Below are positions 13,269 to 20,292 of a stretch of 35,458 nucleotides of DNA, piece by piece. The DNA is from a virus. The stretch covers positions 1 to 35,458 of the IMG/VR virus record IMGVR_UViG_3300046323_000337; one strand, given 5' to 3'. The notes beneath the pieces are model-generated. The model did not search any database. It was given only the letters and a program-made list of their open reading frames with translations, and had not been told where the DNA came from. The position numbers were made by a program, and so were the translations under genes. Position 1 is the first letter of the stretch. Every line of letters begins with the position of its first letter.

Positions 13269-13339
13269 TGCCCGATGATGTAAAGGTAGCATCACAGATT
13301 TTGATTCTGTTCGTGTAGGTTCGAATCCTGCTCGGGTAA
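13269..13339 (+). tRNA. tRNA-Gln(UUG)
   Basis: Acceptor TGCCCGA/TCGGGTA with discriminator A. Anticodon stem ACAGA/TCTGT has loop TTTTGAT, anticodon TTG. T loop TTCGAAT. Begins four bases after the HAD gene. Confidence 0.92.
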
Positions 13340-13382
13340 CTAAATTGAAACCTTTTATTAGGTTGATATATAAGAAACATAT

Positions 13383-13457
13383 AGCGAGATAGTAGCAGTA
13401 GGTCAGCTCGCCAGGCTCATAACCTGGAGGTCGGGGGTTCGAATCCCTCTCTCGCAA
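13383..13457 (+). tRNA. Initiator tRNA-fMet(CAU)
   Basis: Anticodon stem CCAGG/CCTGG has loop CTCATAA, anticodon CAT. Positions 2-7 pair (GCGAGA with TCTCGC) but position 1 is A facing A72, the unpaired 1:72 end that marks bacterial initiators. The D arm (TAGTAGCAG..GGTCAGCTCG) also follows the initiator pattern. The anticodon stem has only two of the three G-C pairs usual at its base. GATATATAAGAAAC upstream (13365) may be a promoter. Confidence 0.85.
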
Positions 13458-13466
13458 CTAAATTTT

Positions 13467-13538
13467 GGTCCGCTCGTCTATCGGTTAGGACGCCAGGTTT
13501 TCATCCTGGTAAGCGGGGTTCGATTCCCCGGCGGACTA
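13467..13538 (+). tRNA. tRNA-Glu(UUC)
   Basis: Acceptor GGTCCGC/GCGGACT with discriminator A. Anticodon stem CCAGG/CCTGG has loop TTTTCAT, anticodon TTC. T arm CGGGG-TTCGATT-CCCCG. Confidence 0.93.
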
Positions 13539-13542
13539 CCAT

Positions 13543-13614
13543 GGTCTCATAGTTAAACGGCTATAATGCAGCCCTGTCACGGCTGAGTTCGGAGTTCGAT
13601 TCTCCGTGGGACCG
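13543..13614 (+). tRNA. tRNA-Asp(GUC)
   Basis: Acceptor GGTCTCA/TGGGACC with discriminator G. Anticodon stem CAGCC/GGCTG has loop CTGTCAC, anticodon GTC. T arm CGGAG-TTCGATT-CTCCG. Confidence 0.94.
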
Positions 13615-13644
13615 CCACTTTAATTTTTAATTCTTGTAATGTAA

Positions 13645-14181
13645 ATGAACAAAAAACTGAAAGCAACATTGATAATATTAGCATCGATGTTGGTATTCGC
13701 TTTAGCCATTTGGTTAATTAATAAAGCCAATGAAGACAAACCTTTTAACAAAGTTACTTTTACCGAATCTAATTTTATTAAGAATAAAACAAACATGAAG
13801 TACTTAGATACTTTAGTTTTAGCAGGTTTACATGCTTTAAAAATCGACAAGACTTCAGTTTTAATATTACCTTTAGAAGTTCAGTCAACACAAGATTTAG
13901 AATTAAAAGCACATATAGTGTGTATTGAAAATGGTTACATTATTTTTATTAAAGAAGTTGATAGAAATTATGCTTTAGAAATTATTTCACATGAACTAAT
14001 ACATCTACAGCAATATAGTTCAGGCAATTTAATAATTGATCGTACTAATAACCAACTGACATTTGATAAAAAAGTTTATCAGGTTAAAGAATTACCAGCT
14101 TATGATGTTAGACCGTGGGAAACAGAAGCTTTCGCTAAACAAACCGATCTAAGATTAGAAGTTATAGATATTCTTTATTAA
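13645..14181 (+). CDS. Membrane-anchored zinc-protease-like protein
   Basis: 178 residues. Residues 6-25 (ATLIILASMLVFALAIWLI) form one N-terminal membrane helix or uncleaved signal. HELIHLQQY puts a HExxH zinc site at 116-120, and RPWETEAF at 156-163 supplies a downstream glutamate (Glu159 or Glu161), the arrangement of gluzincin-type mini-proteases. The catalytic part would face the periplasm. It lies inside the tRNA array between tRNA-Asp and tRNA-Asn. Lysis, envelope remodelling or attack on a host envelope protein are all possible; substrate unknown. Confidence 0.65.
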   Translation: MNKKLKATLIILASMLVFALAIWLINKANEDKPFNKVTFTESNFIKNKTNMKYLDTLVLAGLHALKIDKTSVLILPLEVQSTQDLELKAHIVCIENGYIIFIKEVDRNYALEIISHELIHLQQYSSGNLIIDRTNNQLTFDKKVYQVKELPAYDVRPWETEAFAKQTDLRLEVIDILY

Positions 14182-14186
14182 TAAAT

Positions 14187-14258
14187 TGAGATGTAGCGCA
14201 GTGGTAGCGCAGTTGACTGTTAATCAATTGGTCGTAGGTTCGAATCCTACCATCTCAG
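14187..14258 (+). tRNA. tRNA-Asn(GUU)
   Basis: Acceptor TGAGATG/CATCTCA with discriminator G. Anticodon stem GTTGA/TCAAT has loop CTGTTAA, anticodon GTT. T loop TTCGAAT. Begins five bases after the protease-like gene. Confidence 0.93.
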
Positions 14259-14264
14259 CAGCTT

Positions 14265-14416
14265 AAAACCAGTCCGCGTTAAGGTAGAAGTAGTCTCGTG
14301 CGGCGACGATGCAACAGTCGTTGAGTCTTTTAGAACAAGACGTTAAACAATTCGAAACCTTGGAATGTCAATTATTCCTAAAACTACCAAGGAAGGTGCT
14401 GTTGGTGACCTTCCAA
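14265..14416 (+). ncRNA. Unexplained structured RNA segment in the tRNA array
   Basis: About 150 bases with no ORF and higher GC than the surrounding intergenic DNA. Consecutive stems can be drawn: CCGC/GCGG, CGAC/GTCG, GTCTT/AAGAC with a 7-base loop, CCTTGG/CCAAGG, and GGAAGGT/ACCTTCC. One TTCGA occurs but no tRNA fold forms. The position between tRNA-Asn and tRNA-Ile suggests co-transcription and processing with them, like the small stable RNAs of the T4 tRNA cluster. Confidence 0.4.
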
Positions 14417-14420
14417 ATTC

Positions 14421-14494
14421 AGGCATTTAGCTCAGTTGGTTAGAGCGCCTCGCTGATACCGAGGAGGTCGTAAGTTCGAGTCTTACATTGCCTA
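14421..14494 (+). tRNA. tRNA-Ile(GAU)
   Basis: Acceptor AGGCATT/ATTGCCT with one T-T mismatch, discriminator A. Anticodon stem CCTCG/CGAGG has loop CTGATAC, anticodon GAT. T arm GTAAG-TTCGAGT-CTTAC. Confidence 0.92.
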
Positions 14495-14511
14495 CTAAAC
14501 TTTTTACCAAT

Positions 14512-15606
14512 ATGCAAAACAAAGAATTCTTGCACGCATACTTAAATGCGTATGCACCAGTTGGCCAAGAAACCCAAGGCCAAAAAATCTGGATTGATTA
14601 CATTAAACAATTTACCAATGATGTCAAATTAGATGCTTACGGCACTGCTTACGCTAAAGTAACTGGAATAATTCCAGTACAGCAGCTAGGTCGTACTCAC
14701 ACGAATCCATATAAAGTGATCATCGAGGCTCACTGCGATGAAATTGCATGGATGATTACGCATATTGAATCAGATGGTTATGTTAGAGTTAAAAGACACG
14801 GTGGATCTGATAATATGATCGCAGCTTCTAAAACTGTTTTAATTCACACACATGACAACACAACAGTTAAAGCTCTTTTTGGTTCTCCAGCGGTTCATGT
14901 TAGAGACAAATACACAGAAATGGGACCAGAACAACATGAACTTTGGTTAGATTTAGGTGTAGATTCAGCCGAAAAAGTTAGAGAACTTGGAGTTGAAGTT
15001 GGATGCATCGCAACGTTTGATGATCAATTTAGTGAGCTTGGAGACTATTACGTTGGAAGATCATTAGACAATAAGATTGGTGGTTATATCATAGCCGAAG
15101 CGCTTAGAGTTATTACAGAGGCTGACATTAAGTTACCTTATGATTTATATATAGTTAACTCGGTTCAAGAAGAAGTTGGTTTATACGGAGCTAGAATGAT
15201 TGCTAAAAAATTACAGGCAGATGTTGCTTTAGTCCATGATGTTTGTCATAACACTTCACATCCTAAAATGAACAAGGCTAAAGATTGCGATACCAAAGGC
15301 GGAGATGGTCCTTGTGTTGAATACACTGCACAAAATCACAGAAAGATTTTAAATAGATTTAAAGAAATAGCTAAAGCTAATGATATTAAAATTCAACATA
15401 CGGTTGGATCCTATGGAAATGATACAATGTCATTCTTTTTAGAAAATACACCAACAGCTATCTTAGCTACGCCTTTAAAATACATGCACACGACTGTAGA
15501 AATGGCACACAAAGATGATGTTAAAGCGTGTATTGATCTTTTTGTAGAAACTTTATTGTCAATTACTCCAGAATGGATCGAAGACGTTAAAAACCCGAAG
15601 ATTTAA
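14512..15606 (+). CDS. M42-family metallo-aminopeptidase
   Basis: 364 residues from ATG 14512; the in-frame TTG at 14488 lies inside tRNA-Ile and is rejected. M42 peptidases are di-metal aminopeptidases (glutamyl/tetrahedral aminopeptidase group). Metal and catalytic residues are visible: His74 and Asp76 in EAHCDE, Asp186 in SLDNK, Glu220/Glu221 in VQEEVG, Asp243 in VHDV and His326 in KYMHTTVE. Full length for the family. The gene starts 17 bases after tRNA-Ile, so it is probably on the same transcript. Its role in infection is unclear; peptide salvage or processing of a phage protein are options. A glycan-hydrolase (CelM) annotation of the same family is less likely. Confidence 0.88.
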   Translation: MQNKEFLHAYLNAYAPVGQETQGQKIWIDYIKQFTNDVKLDAYGTAYAKVTGIIPVQQLGRTHTNPYKVIIEAHCDEIAWMITHIESDGYVRVKRHGGSDNMIAASKTVLIHTHDNTTVKALFGSPAVHVRDKYTEMGPEQHELWLDLGVDSAEKVRELGVEVGCIATFDDQFSELGDYYVGRSLDNKIGGYIIAEALRVITEADIKLPYDLYIVNSVQEEVGLYGARMIAKKLQADVALVHDVCHNTSHPKMNKAKDCDTKGGDGPCVEYTAQNHRKILNRFKEIAKANDIKIQHTVGSYGNDTMSFFLENTPTAILATPLKYMHTTVEMAHKDDVKACIDLFVETLLSITPEWIEDVKNPKI

Positions 15607-15893
15607 TCTTCTTCGGGTAATTGAATTACTTCATTTGCAATTGAATCAATGTCTTCATTAGTAAACATTGACATTGTATAAACTTTTTGATTAGAAATAG
15701 AAGCCTCTGAATTTAATTTAGAGGCTTTTTTGCGTTGAATAGAATTTGATTTGATGTCAAGAGTTTCAACGATTTGAGGTTTATTAATTGTGACAGTTTT
15801 AATCTCTTCGCATTTTTTGCCAGAAGACAAAACTAAAAATGCAATTGAAGATAATCCGATAAAAAAGGCGATGTGTTTGATATTGTTTTTCAT
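15603..15893 (-). CDS. Small exported or membrane protein
   Basis: 96 residues on the minus strand. Residues 6-23 (KHIAFFIGLSSIAFLVLSS) form a signal anchor; the rest is polar with an acidic end (LPEED). It converges with the M42 gene, the two stops overlapping by four bases. A plus-strand terminator is embedded in its coding sequence. No family recognised. Confidence 0.65.
   Translation of the reverse strand: MKNNIKHIAFFIGLSSIAFLVLSSGKKCEEIKTVTINKPQIVETLDIKSNSIQRKKASKLNSEASISNQKVYTMSMFTNEDIDSIANEVIQLPEED
15701..15731 (+). terminator. Plus-strand terminator inside a minus-strand gene
   Basis: AAGCCTCT (15701-15708) pairs with AGAGGCTT (15720-15727), then TTTT. It would stop plus-strand transcription coming from the M42 gene 95 bases upstream. 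The same bases encode part of the convergent small exported protein. Confidence 0.6.
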
Positions 15894-15900
15894 TTTAAGA

Positions 15901-15920
15901 TTGTTTATATACTATATAAT
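15901..15920 (-). promoter_or_regulatory. TATA-type promoter element, minus strand
   Basis: The minus strand reads ATTATATAGTATATAAACAA, ending seven bases before the start codon at 15893. It shares TATATAG and TATAAA with the late-like elements at 12661 and 19364. Confidence 0.45.
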
Positions 15921-16059
15921 TGAAAATCACTAGTTTGTTTAGTCATTTATCAAAAAAGTACAACAAGTTGTTTATCAGGTTCTACTGTTTTTGAAAGTTA
16001 TTTAAAAATTGTTATATTTTATTAAATCATTACAATCTAAAATTAAGACTTTAAAAAAT

Positions 16060-16076
16060 GAATATATAGACAAACA
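16060..16076 (+). promoter_or_regulatory. TATA-type element before the tail fibre gene
   Basis: GAATATATAGACAAACA lies 17 bases upstream of ATG 16093 and shares ATATATAG with the other short TATA elements. It falls inside the longer TTG-started reading frame, which supports ATG 16093 as the start. Confidence 0.4.
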
Positions 16077-16092
16077 ATATTGTGAAATAAGC

Positions 16093-18600
16093 ATGAAGGC
16101 AAACATTAATCAAATTAAAGATCTCGAAGGTCGTTTATTAGCTATTAATAATAAAATAACAGCTATAGAATCAGTTAATTCTGTAAATGCAACAAATACA
16201 TCTGGCTCAAGTGGAACAGCAGGAACTTCTGGTTTAAGCGGAACTGCAGGAACTTCAGGTTCAAGTGGAGTTGATGGTATATTAGGATCAAATGGAACTT
16301 CTGGAACTAATGGTTCAAGTGGAACTTCTGGAACTTCAGGAACTAATGGTTCAAGTGGAACTTCAGGAACTTCAGGAATCAATGGAACTTCAGGTTCAAG
16401 TGGAATCAATGGAACTAACGGTTCAAGCGGAATCAATGGAACTTCGGGAACCAATGGTTCAAGCGGAACAGCAGGAACTTCTGGTTCAAGTGGTGTTAAT
16501 GGAACGTCGGGAACTTCTGGTTCAAGTGGTGTTAATGGAACTTCTGGAACTAATGGTTTAAGCGGTGTTAATGGAACTTCTGGAACTAATGGTTCAAGTG
16601 GTGTTAATGGAACTTCTGGTTCAAGCGGAATCAATGGAACTTCGGGAACTAATGGTTCAAGTGGTGTTAATGGAACTTCTGGTTCAAGCGGAACAGCAGG
16701 AACTTCTGGTTCAAGTGGTGTTAATGGAACTTCTGGAACTAATGGTTCAAGTGGTGTTAATGGAACGTCGGGAACTTCTGGTTCAAGTGGTGTTAATGGA
16801 ACTTCTGGAACTAATGGTTCAAGTGGTGTTAATGGAACTTATGGTTCAAGCGGAACAGCAGGAACTTCTGGTTCAAGTGGTATAAATGGAACTTCGGGAA
16901 TCAATGGTAATAATGGAAATAACGGCACATCTGGTGTAAATGGTAATAATGGAAATAACGGCACATCTGGCGCAAATGGAACAAGCGGAACTAATGGTTC
17001 AAGCGGTAGTTCTGGTGTTAGTCCATCAATATCTGGATTATTACCGTTAGCTGGTGGTACTATGTCGGGTCAAATATATGGACCATCAGCTGGTACTGGA
17101 GTTTATCAAGGTCTTATTCAAGTACGTGAATATGGTTATGTTGGTAGTGGACAAAGCGCTTGGGATTATGCTCCAGCTATAACATTTCATTGGGGAAATA
17201 GAGCTGTTAAAAGATTTGGAATGCGTTCTGATGGTTTATTCGCAGTAGACGGAGATCCTATAGTTATTCAAAACGGTGGTACTTGGAATATTAATGTTTC
17301 AGGCACTGCAACATCTATTTCAGGCTATAATAACCCCACTACAGCAGCTACGGCCAATACTATAGTTTATAGAGACGGAAGTGGTCATATAAGTGGAAAT
17401 TACATATTAGGATCTTATTTTAATTCTTCGGCCGGTAATTCAGAAAATCCTACCATTGGACAAATATGGACACAAAGTACTGGAGATAACTATTTAAGAA
17501 AATCTACGCCTTCTCACTTTATTAGTCAGTTGGGTTTAATCACATCCTCTAATATAGGTTCTCAGTCGGTAAATTATTCTGGATATTCTGGATATTCTAA
17601 TTTAGTTTCAATTCCAGATTGGAGAGATACAAACTATCAGCCTAATCAATTTGATGGACATAGAGTAGGATTTCATTTTAATAACACAAATGCTTTAGGC
17701 GGAAACTCTAACTTTTGGATGGCAGTTCAAACAGTTTCACCATGGTCCGGCTTTGACGGTAGTCATAGACAACAACAGATGCTATGGGGTGGTTCAGGCG
17801 GATTATCTTTTAGATATGCTACTTCCGGTACTTCTTGGTCTGGATGGTATAGATTATATTCAGATGACTATAGACCATACGCTGATTCATCAGGTAACGC
17901 CGACACGGTAGACGGGTATCACATGAATCAAGCAGTTACATCCGGTGCTTCTCCTACCTTTCAAGAAGTATATGCTAATGGTTGGTTAAGAACGACAGGT
18001 TATCAAGGGCATTATAATCCAACAAACGGCGCACATTTTCACGCAAACGATGCTTCATACGGAGCTTGGAAGATTTCAGGTAGTAGAAATGGATGGGGTG
18101 GTATTAATTTACACGATCCACAGGGTTATAACCATTATTACATGCACGAAAGTGGTAATGGAGGTCTTTTAAGTCATGACAGATGGGTTTGGTACCACCA
18201 CAGAGGAAATAACTCTTTGGGTGTAGGTGATTCAACAACATCATCATCTTACAAACTTTACGTATCAGGCGCAATATATGCAACTAGCGATATTGTAGCA
18301 TATTCTGATAAAAGAAAGAAAACCGACATCGTGACCATTGAAAGTGCTTTAGATAAAGTAAATCAAATGAGAGGCGTGTTCTATACCAAAATAGATGAGG
18401 TAGAAAAAGGCAGACAAGTTGGTGTAATTGCACAAGAAATGTACGAAGTATTACCAGAAGCTGTAACGTACGCGCAAGACGTAGACGAATATGGTGTAAA
18501 ATACGGTAATATAGTGGGTGTTTTAATTGAAGCTATTAAAGAACAACAATTACAAATAGAAGATCTTAAAAGCACAATTCAAATTCTATTAAAAAAATAA
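16093..18600 (+). CDS. Collagen-like tail fibre with S74 intramolecular chaperone
   Basis: About 835 residues from ATG 16093; the TTG at 16009 would place the promoter-like element in the gene. Residues 1-30 form a short coiled coil (NQIKDLEGRLLAINNKI). Residues about 38-310 are Gly-X-Y triplets built from GTS, GSS, GTN, GVN, GIN and GTA, a collagen-like triple helix almost without proline. The next segment (LLPLAGGTMSG, then aromatic-rich beta repeats to about residue 730) is a receptor-binding fibre body. The end is a peptidase S74 chaperone: SDKRKK with Ser738 and Lys743 at the five-residue spacing of the endosialidase Ser/Lys dyad, then GVIAQEMYEVLPEAV and a final coiled coil. It should trimerise and then release this domain by self-cleavage. 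Confidence 0.93.
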   Translation: MKANINQIKDLEGRLLAINNKITAIESVNSVNATNTSGSSGTAGTSGLSGTAGTSGSSGVDGILGSNGTSGTNGSSGTSGTSGTNGSSGTSGTSGINGTSGSSGINGTNGSSGINGTSGTNGSSGTAGTSGSSGVNGTSGTSGSSGVNGTSGTNGLSGVNGTSGTNGSSGVNGTSGSSGINGTSGTNGSSGVNGTSGSSGTAGTSGSSGVNGTSGTNGSSGVNGTSGTSGSSGVNGTSGTNGSSGVNGTYGSSGTAGTSGSSGINGTSGINGNNGNNGTSGVNGNNGNNGTSGANGTSGTNGSSGSSGVSPSISGLLPLAGGTMSGQIYGPSAGTGVYQGLIQVREYGYVGSGQSAWDYAPAITFHWGNRAVKRFGMRSDGLFAVDGDPIVIQNGGTWNINVSGTATSISGYNNPTTAATANTIVYRDGSGHISGNYILGSYFNSSAGNSENPTIGQIWTQSTGDNYLRKSTPSHFISQLGLITSSNIGSQSVNYSGYSGYSNLVSIPDWRDTNYQPNQFDGHRVGFHFNNTNALGGNSNFWMAVQTVSPWSGFDGSHRQQQMLWGGSGGLSFRYATSGTSWSGWYRLYSDDYRPYADSSGNADTVDGYHMNQAVTSGASPTFQEVYANGWLRTTGYQGHYNPTNGAHFHANDASYGAWKISGSRNGWGGINLHDPQGYNHYYMHESGNGGLLSHDRWVWYHHRGNNSLGVGDSTTSSSYKLYVSGAIYATSDIVAYSDKRKKTDIVTIESALDKVNQMRGVFYTKIDEVEKGRQVGVIAQEMYEVLPEAVTYAQDVDEYGVKYGNIVGVLIEAIKEQQLQIEDLKSTIQILLKK
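16201..17020 (+). repeat. Coding repeat array for Gly-X-Y triplets
   Basis: A tandem array of 9-base units, chiefly GGAACTTCT, GGTTCAAGT, GGTGTTAAT and GGAACTAAT, grouped into higher-order blocks that recur almost exactly (for example around 16480-16540 and 16700-16800). Such arrays change length by recombination, so the collagen-like shaft probably varies in length between relatives. Codon use is far narrower than in the rest of the gene. Opposite-strand and other-frame ORFs over it are repeat artefacts. Confidence 0.9.
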
Positions 18601-18618
18601 ACTTTTTATAAAATTAAA

Positions 18619-18642
18619 GTATAAATAAAAAATAAATTATAT
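18619..18642 (+). promoter_or_regulatory. TATAAATA late-type element
   Basis: GTATAAATAAAAAATAAATT lies 15-24 bases before ATG 18643. TATAAATA is identical to the T4 late promoter consensus, though in such AT-rich DNA it could arise by chance. Confidence 0.4.
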
Positions 18643-19083
18643 ATGGCACTTAAAATTACAACCCAACTTAGTACAGATTCAGGTCTTACTTCTGAAGCGT
18701 ACGTTAGAATAGTTAACTATTCTTTAAATAAGAATGGATCAGCAGAATTTAGACTTCAGCTTTTTAAATCTCAGGAAGATGCTGCTACATTTTCTGCAAG
18801 ATCAATTTCAGCAGAAACGCACGAACTTTGTCGTAACAAAGAAATTGGAGAAACTTTATATGTCTTTTTTCTAAAAGAAGTAGACGAGACTGTTATTACA
18901 ACACAAGAAGCCCCGGTTGCAATTGATAGTAATATAAAAGATGAAACAGTTATTAAAACCGTTAAAAAAACGGTACCTGATTTTTCAAAACTGGTGGGTG
19001 TAGACATTTTTACAGTTGGTTACAATGCTCTTAAAACCAAATTAGTTGAATTATACGGACAACAAAACATTGTTAATTGTTAA
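18643..19083 (+). CDS. Probable virion protein
   Basis: 146 residues, no signal peptide. The N-terminal 80 residues look like a beta-rich domain (EAYVRIVNYSLNKNGSAEFRLQLFK) typical of small tail or baseplate-associated proteins in this kind of phage. A Lys/Thr-rich linker and a short helical C-terminus follow. It comes directly after the tail fibre and heads a run of small genes with TATA-type leaders. Assignment is by neighbourhood and composition only. Confidence 0.55.
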   Translation: MALKITTQLSTDSGLTSEAYVRIVNYSLNKNGSAEFRLQLFKSQEDAATFSARSISAETHELCRNKEIGETLYVFFLKEVDETVITTQEAPVAIDSNIKDETVIKTVKKTVPDFSKLVGVDIFTVGYNALKTKLVELYGQQNIVNC

Positions 19084-19092
19084 TATATAAAA

Positions 19093-19353
19093 ATGGAAAA
19101 TACAGAAACAAAAAAAATTGCAGCTGAATATATAGATGAACTTAAAGAGATTTCATCGATTGGCGAAAATTTAATTCATGAACTAGGTATTAATGAGTTT
19201 TCTCAATTAAAGCTTAAAAAAGAAAGATCTTTTATTGAATCTAAAATGGCTGAATTAGATCAAAGAGAAGCTAAAGTTTTTGAAAAAGTAAATTTACTTT
19301 ATGGTAAAGTTTCTATCAATATAGAAGATGGCACCTTTAAAGAAATAGAATAA
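19093..19353 (+). CDS. Small coiled-coil protein
   Basis: 86 residues, almost all helical with heptad-like spacing (EYIDELKEISSIGENLIHEL, then KERSFIESKMAELDQREAKV). It could be a fibre chaperone or assembly factor, since it lies among virion genes; no family recognised. Nine bases after the preceding stop. Confidence 0.6.
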   Translation: MENTETKKIAAEYIDELKEISSIGENLIHELGINEFSQLKLKKERSFIESKMAELDQREAKVFEKVNLLYGKVSINIEDGTFKEIE

Positions 19354-19363
19354 TATACGCGAA

Positions 19364-19383
19364 GATATATAGTCTATAAAAAG
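19364..19383 (+). promoter_or_regulatory. TATA-type late-like promoter element
   Basis: GATATATAGTCTATAAAAAG, 12 bases before ATG 19396. Best copy of the short element; the minus-strand copy at 12661-12680 matches it at 18 of 20 positions. Confidence 0.55.
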
Positions 19384-19395
19384 AAAGTTTAAACA

Positions 19396-19887
19396 ATGAG
19401 TTTACCGGCTTCTGGTCCTATAGACATTAAAGACATTCACGTCGAATGTGGAGGTTCTATTAATGATCTTAACAAAAATATACAGTCTATTAGAGACAAT
19501 TTATGGACAGCATATATGCCTATTAGTAACGTGATAGAATATGACGATGCAAATGGATTTGGGTACGCCTCTTCTAATATACAAACAGTTCATCCATATA
19601 GATTTACTGCTGATGAACTTTTAAATATAGATCTTACAGCAGTTACTTATGATGGTTATATTTATGATTTTTTACCAATTAATACACAAACTATAGGTCA
19701 AGGCAGTCCTACTACGGGATCATTTCTTATATTTTATAACTGTCTTAATCCATACAGTTGTTTTATATCAAATATATATACAAACGCTGTTTTTCCACCA
19801 ACCACCGGTAATTATGTATATAGCTCGGATTTTAATGGATATCGTGGAAAAACGAGATATAACGAACATTCTAACCCACTAGAATAA
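19396..19887 (+). CDS. Tail fibre-type protein (LPASGPI N-terminus)
   Basis: 163 residues. MSLPASGPIDIKDIHVE is the N-terminal motif (LPxSGxI..xDI) common in phage tail-tip and fibre proteins; the protein at 21305 begins in the same way. The rest is rich in Tyr, Asn and Thr with little charge, as expected of a surface beta structure. Own TATA-type element upstream. Confidence 0.65.
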   Translation: MSLPASGPIDIKDIHVECGGSINDLNKNIQSIRDNLWTAYMPISNVIEYDDANGFGYASSNIQTVHPYRFTADELLNIDLTAVTYDGYIYDFLPINTQTIGQGSPTTGSFLIFYNCLNPYSCFISNIYTNAVFPPTTGNYVYSSDFNGYRGKTRYNEHSNPLE

Positions 19888-19901
19888 AAACAAATATAAA
19901 A

Positions 19902-20168
19902 ATGGCATATTTATTTTACAAAAGAAACGCAGATAATACATTCTATGCAACAGACATAGAAAATAAAGTATTTAAAGTAGTATCTGATCCAGAATTTTCT
20001 CAAGATTCGGTTGTCTGTAATGTTTTAAAAAATAACGTAGCAGAATTTAACACAATACAACTTAATGCACAAATTTCTGCGAATCAAGATCTATTTACAA
20101 CCATTCAAGAAATAGATTTTAACAATAGAATTTTTTTAGTTAAAAGTTATATAGAGGATAATTTATAA
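19902..20168 (+). CDS. Small hypothetical protein, virion region
   Basis: 88 residues. MAYLFYKRNADNTFYATD at the start and IQEIDFNNRIFLVKSYIEDN at the end suggest a compact alpha/beta domain. No signal or membrane segment. Fourteen bases after the fibre-type gene, same direction, so probably co-expressed. Confidence 0.6.
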   Translation: MAYLFYKRNADNTFYATDIENKVFKVVSDPEFSQDSVVCNVLKNNVAEFNTIQLNAQISANQDLFTTIQEIDFNNRIFLVKSYIEDNL

Positions 20169-20216
20169 ATAATTGATTTAAAATAAGTTGTTTATGTGTG
20201 ATAATTTTTTTAAAAA

Positions 20217-20280
20217 ATAATTGCTTAAATATTTTTTATTGTCAAATATTATTAGTATATTTACCATATAATTAAAAACA
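20217..20280 (+). promoter_or_regulatory. Long-type promoter block, copy 4
   Basis: ATAATTGCTTAAATATTTTT, then TATTGTCAAATATTATTA, then GTATATTTACCATATAATTA. It lies 13 bases before ATG 20293 and separates an apparently different expression class (LRR lipoprotein) from the virion genes around it. Confidence 0.65.
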
Positions 20281-20292
20281 AACAACATATTT

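Noticed and set aside
14265-14416. Extra tRNA with anticodon AGA (stem GTCTT/AAGAC, 7-base loop)
   Set aside because: No T stem around the TTCGA, no D arm and no acceptor pairing.
16110-16634. Minus-strand 174-residue ORF rich in PLEPEVP repeats
   Set aside because: Antisense shadow of the Gly-X-Y repeat array; repeats keep all frames open.
16292-16885. Plus-strand MELLELMVQ-type ORFs
   Set aside because: Alternative frame of the same repeat array.
16201-17020. Possible CRISPR array from regular 9-base and longer repeats
   Set aside because: Units are in one open frame coding Gly-X-Y, with no unique spacers.
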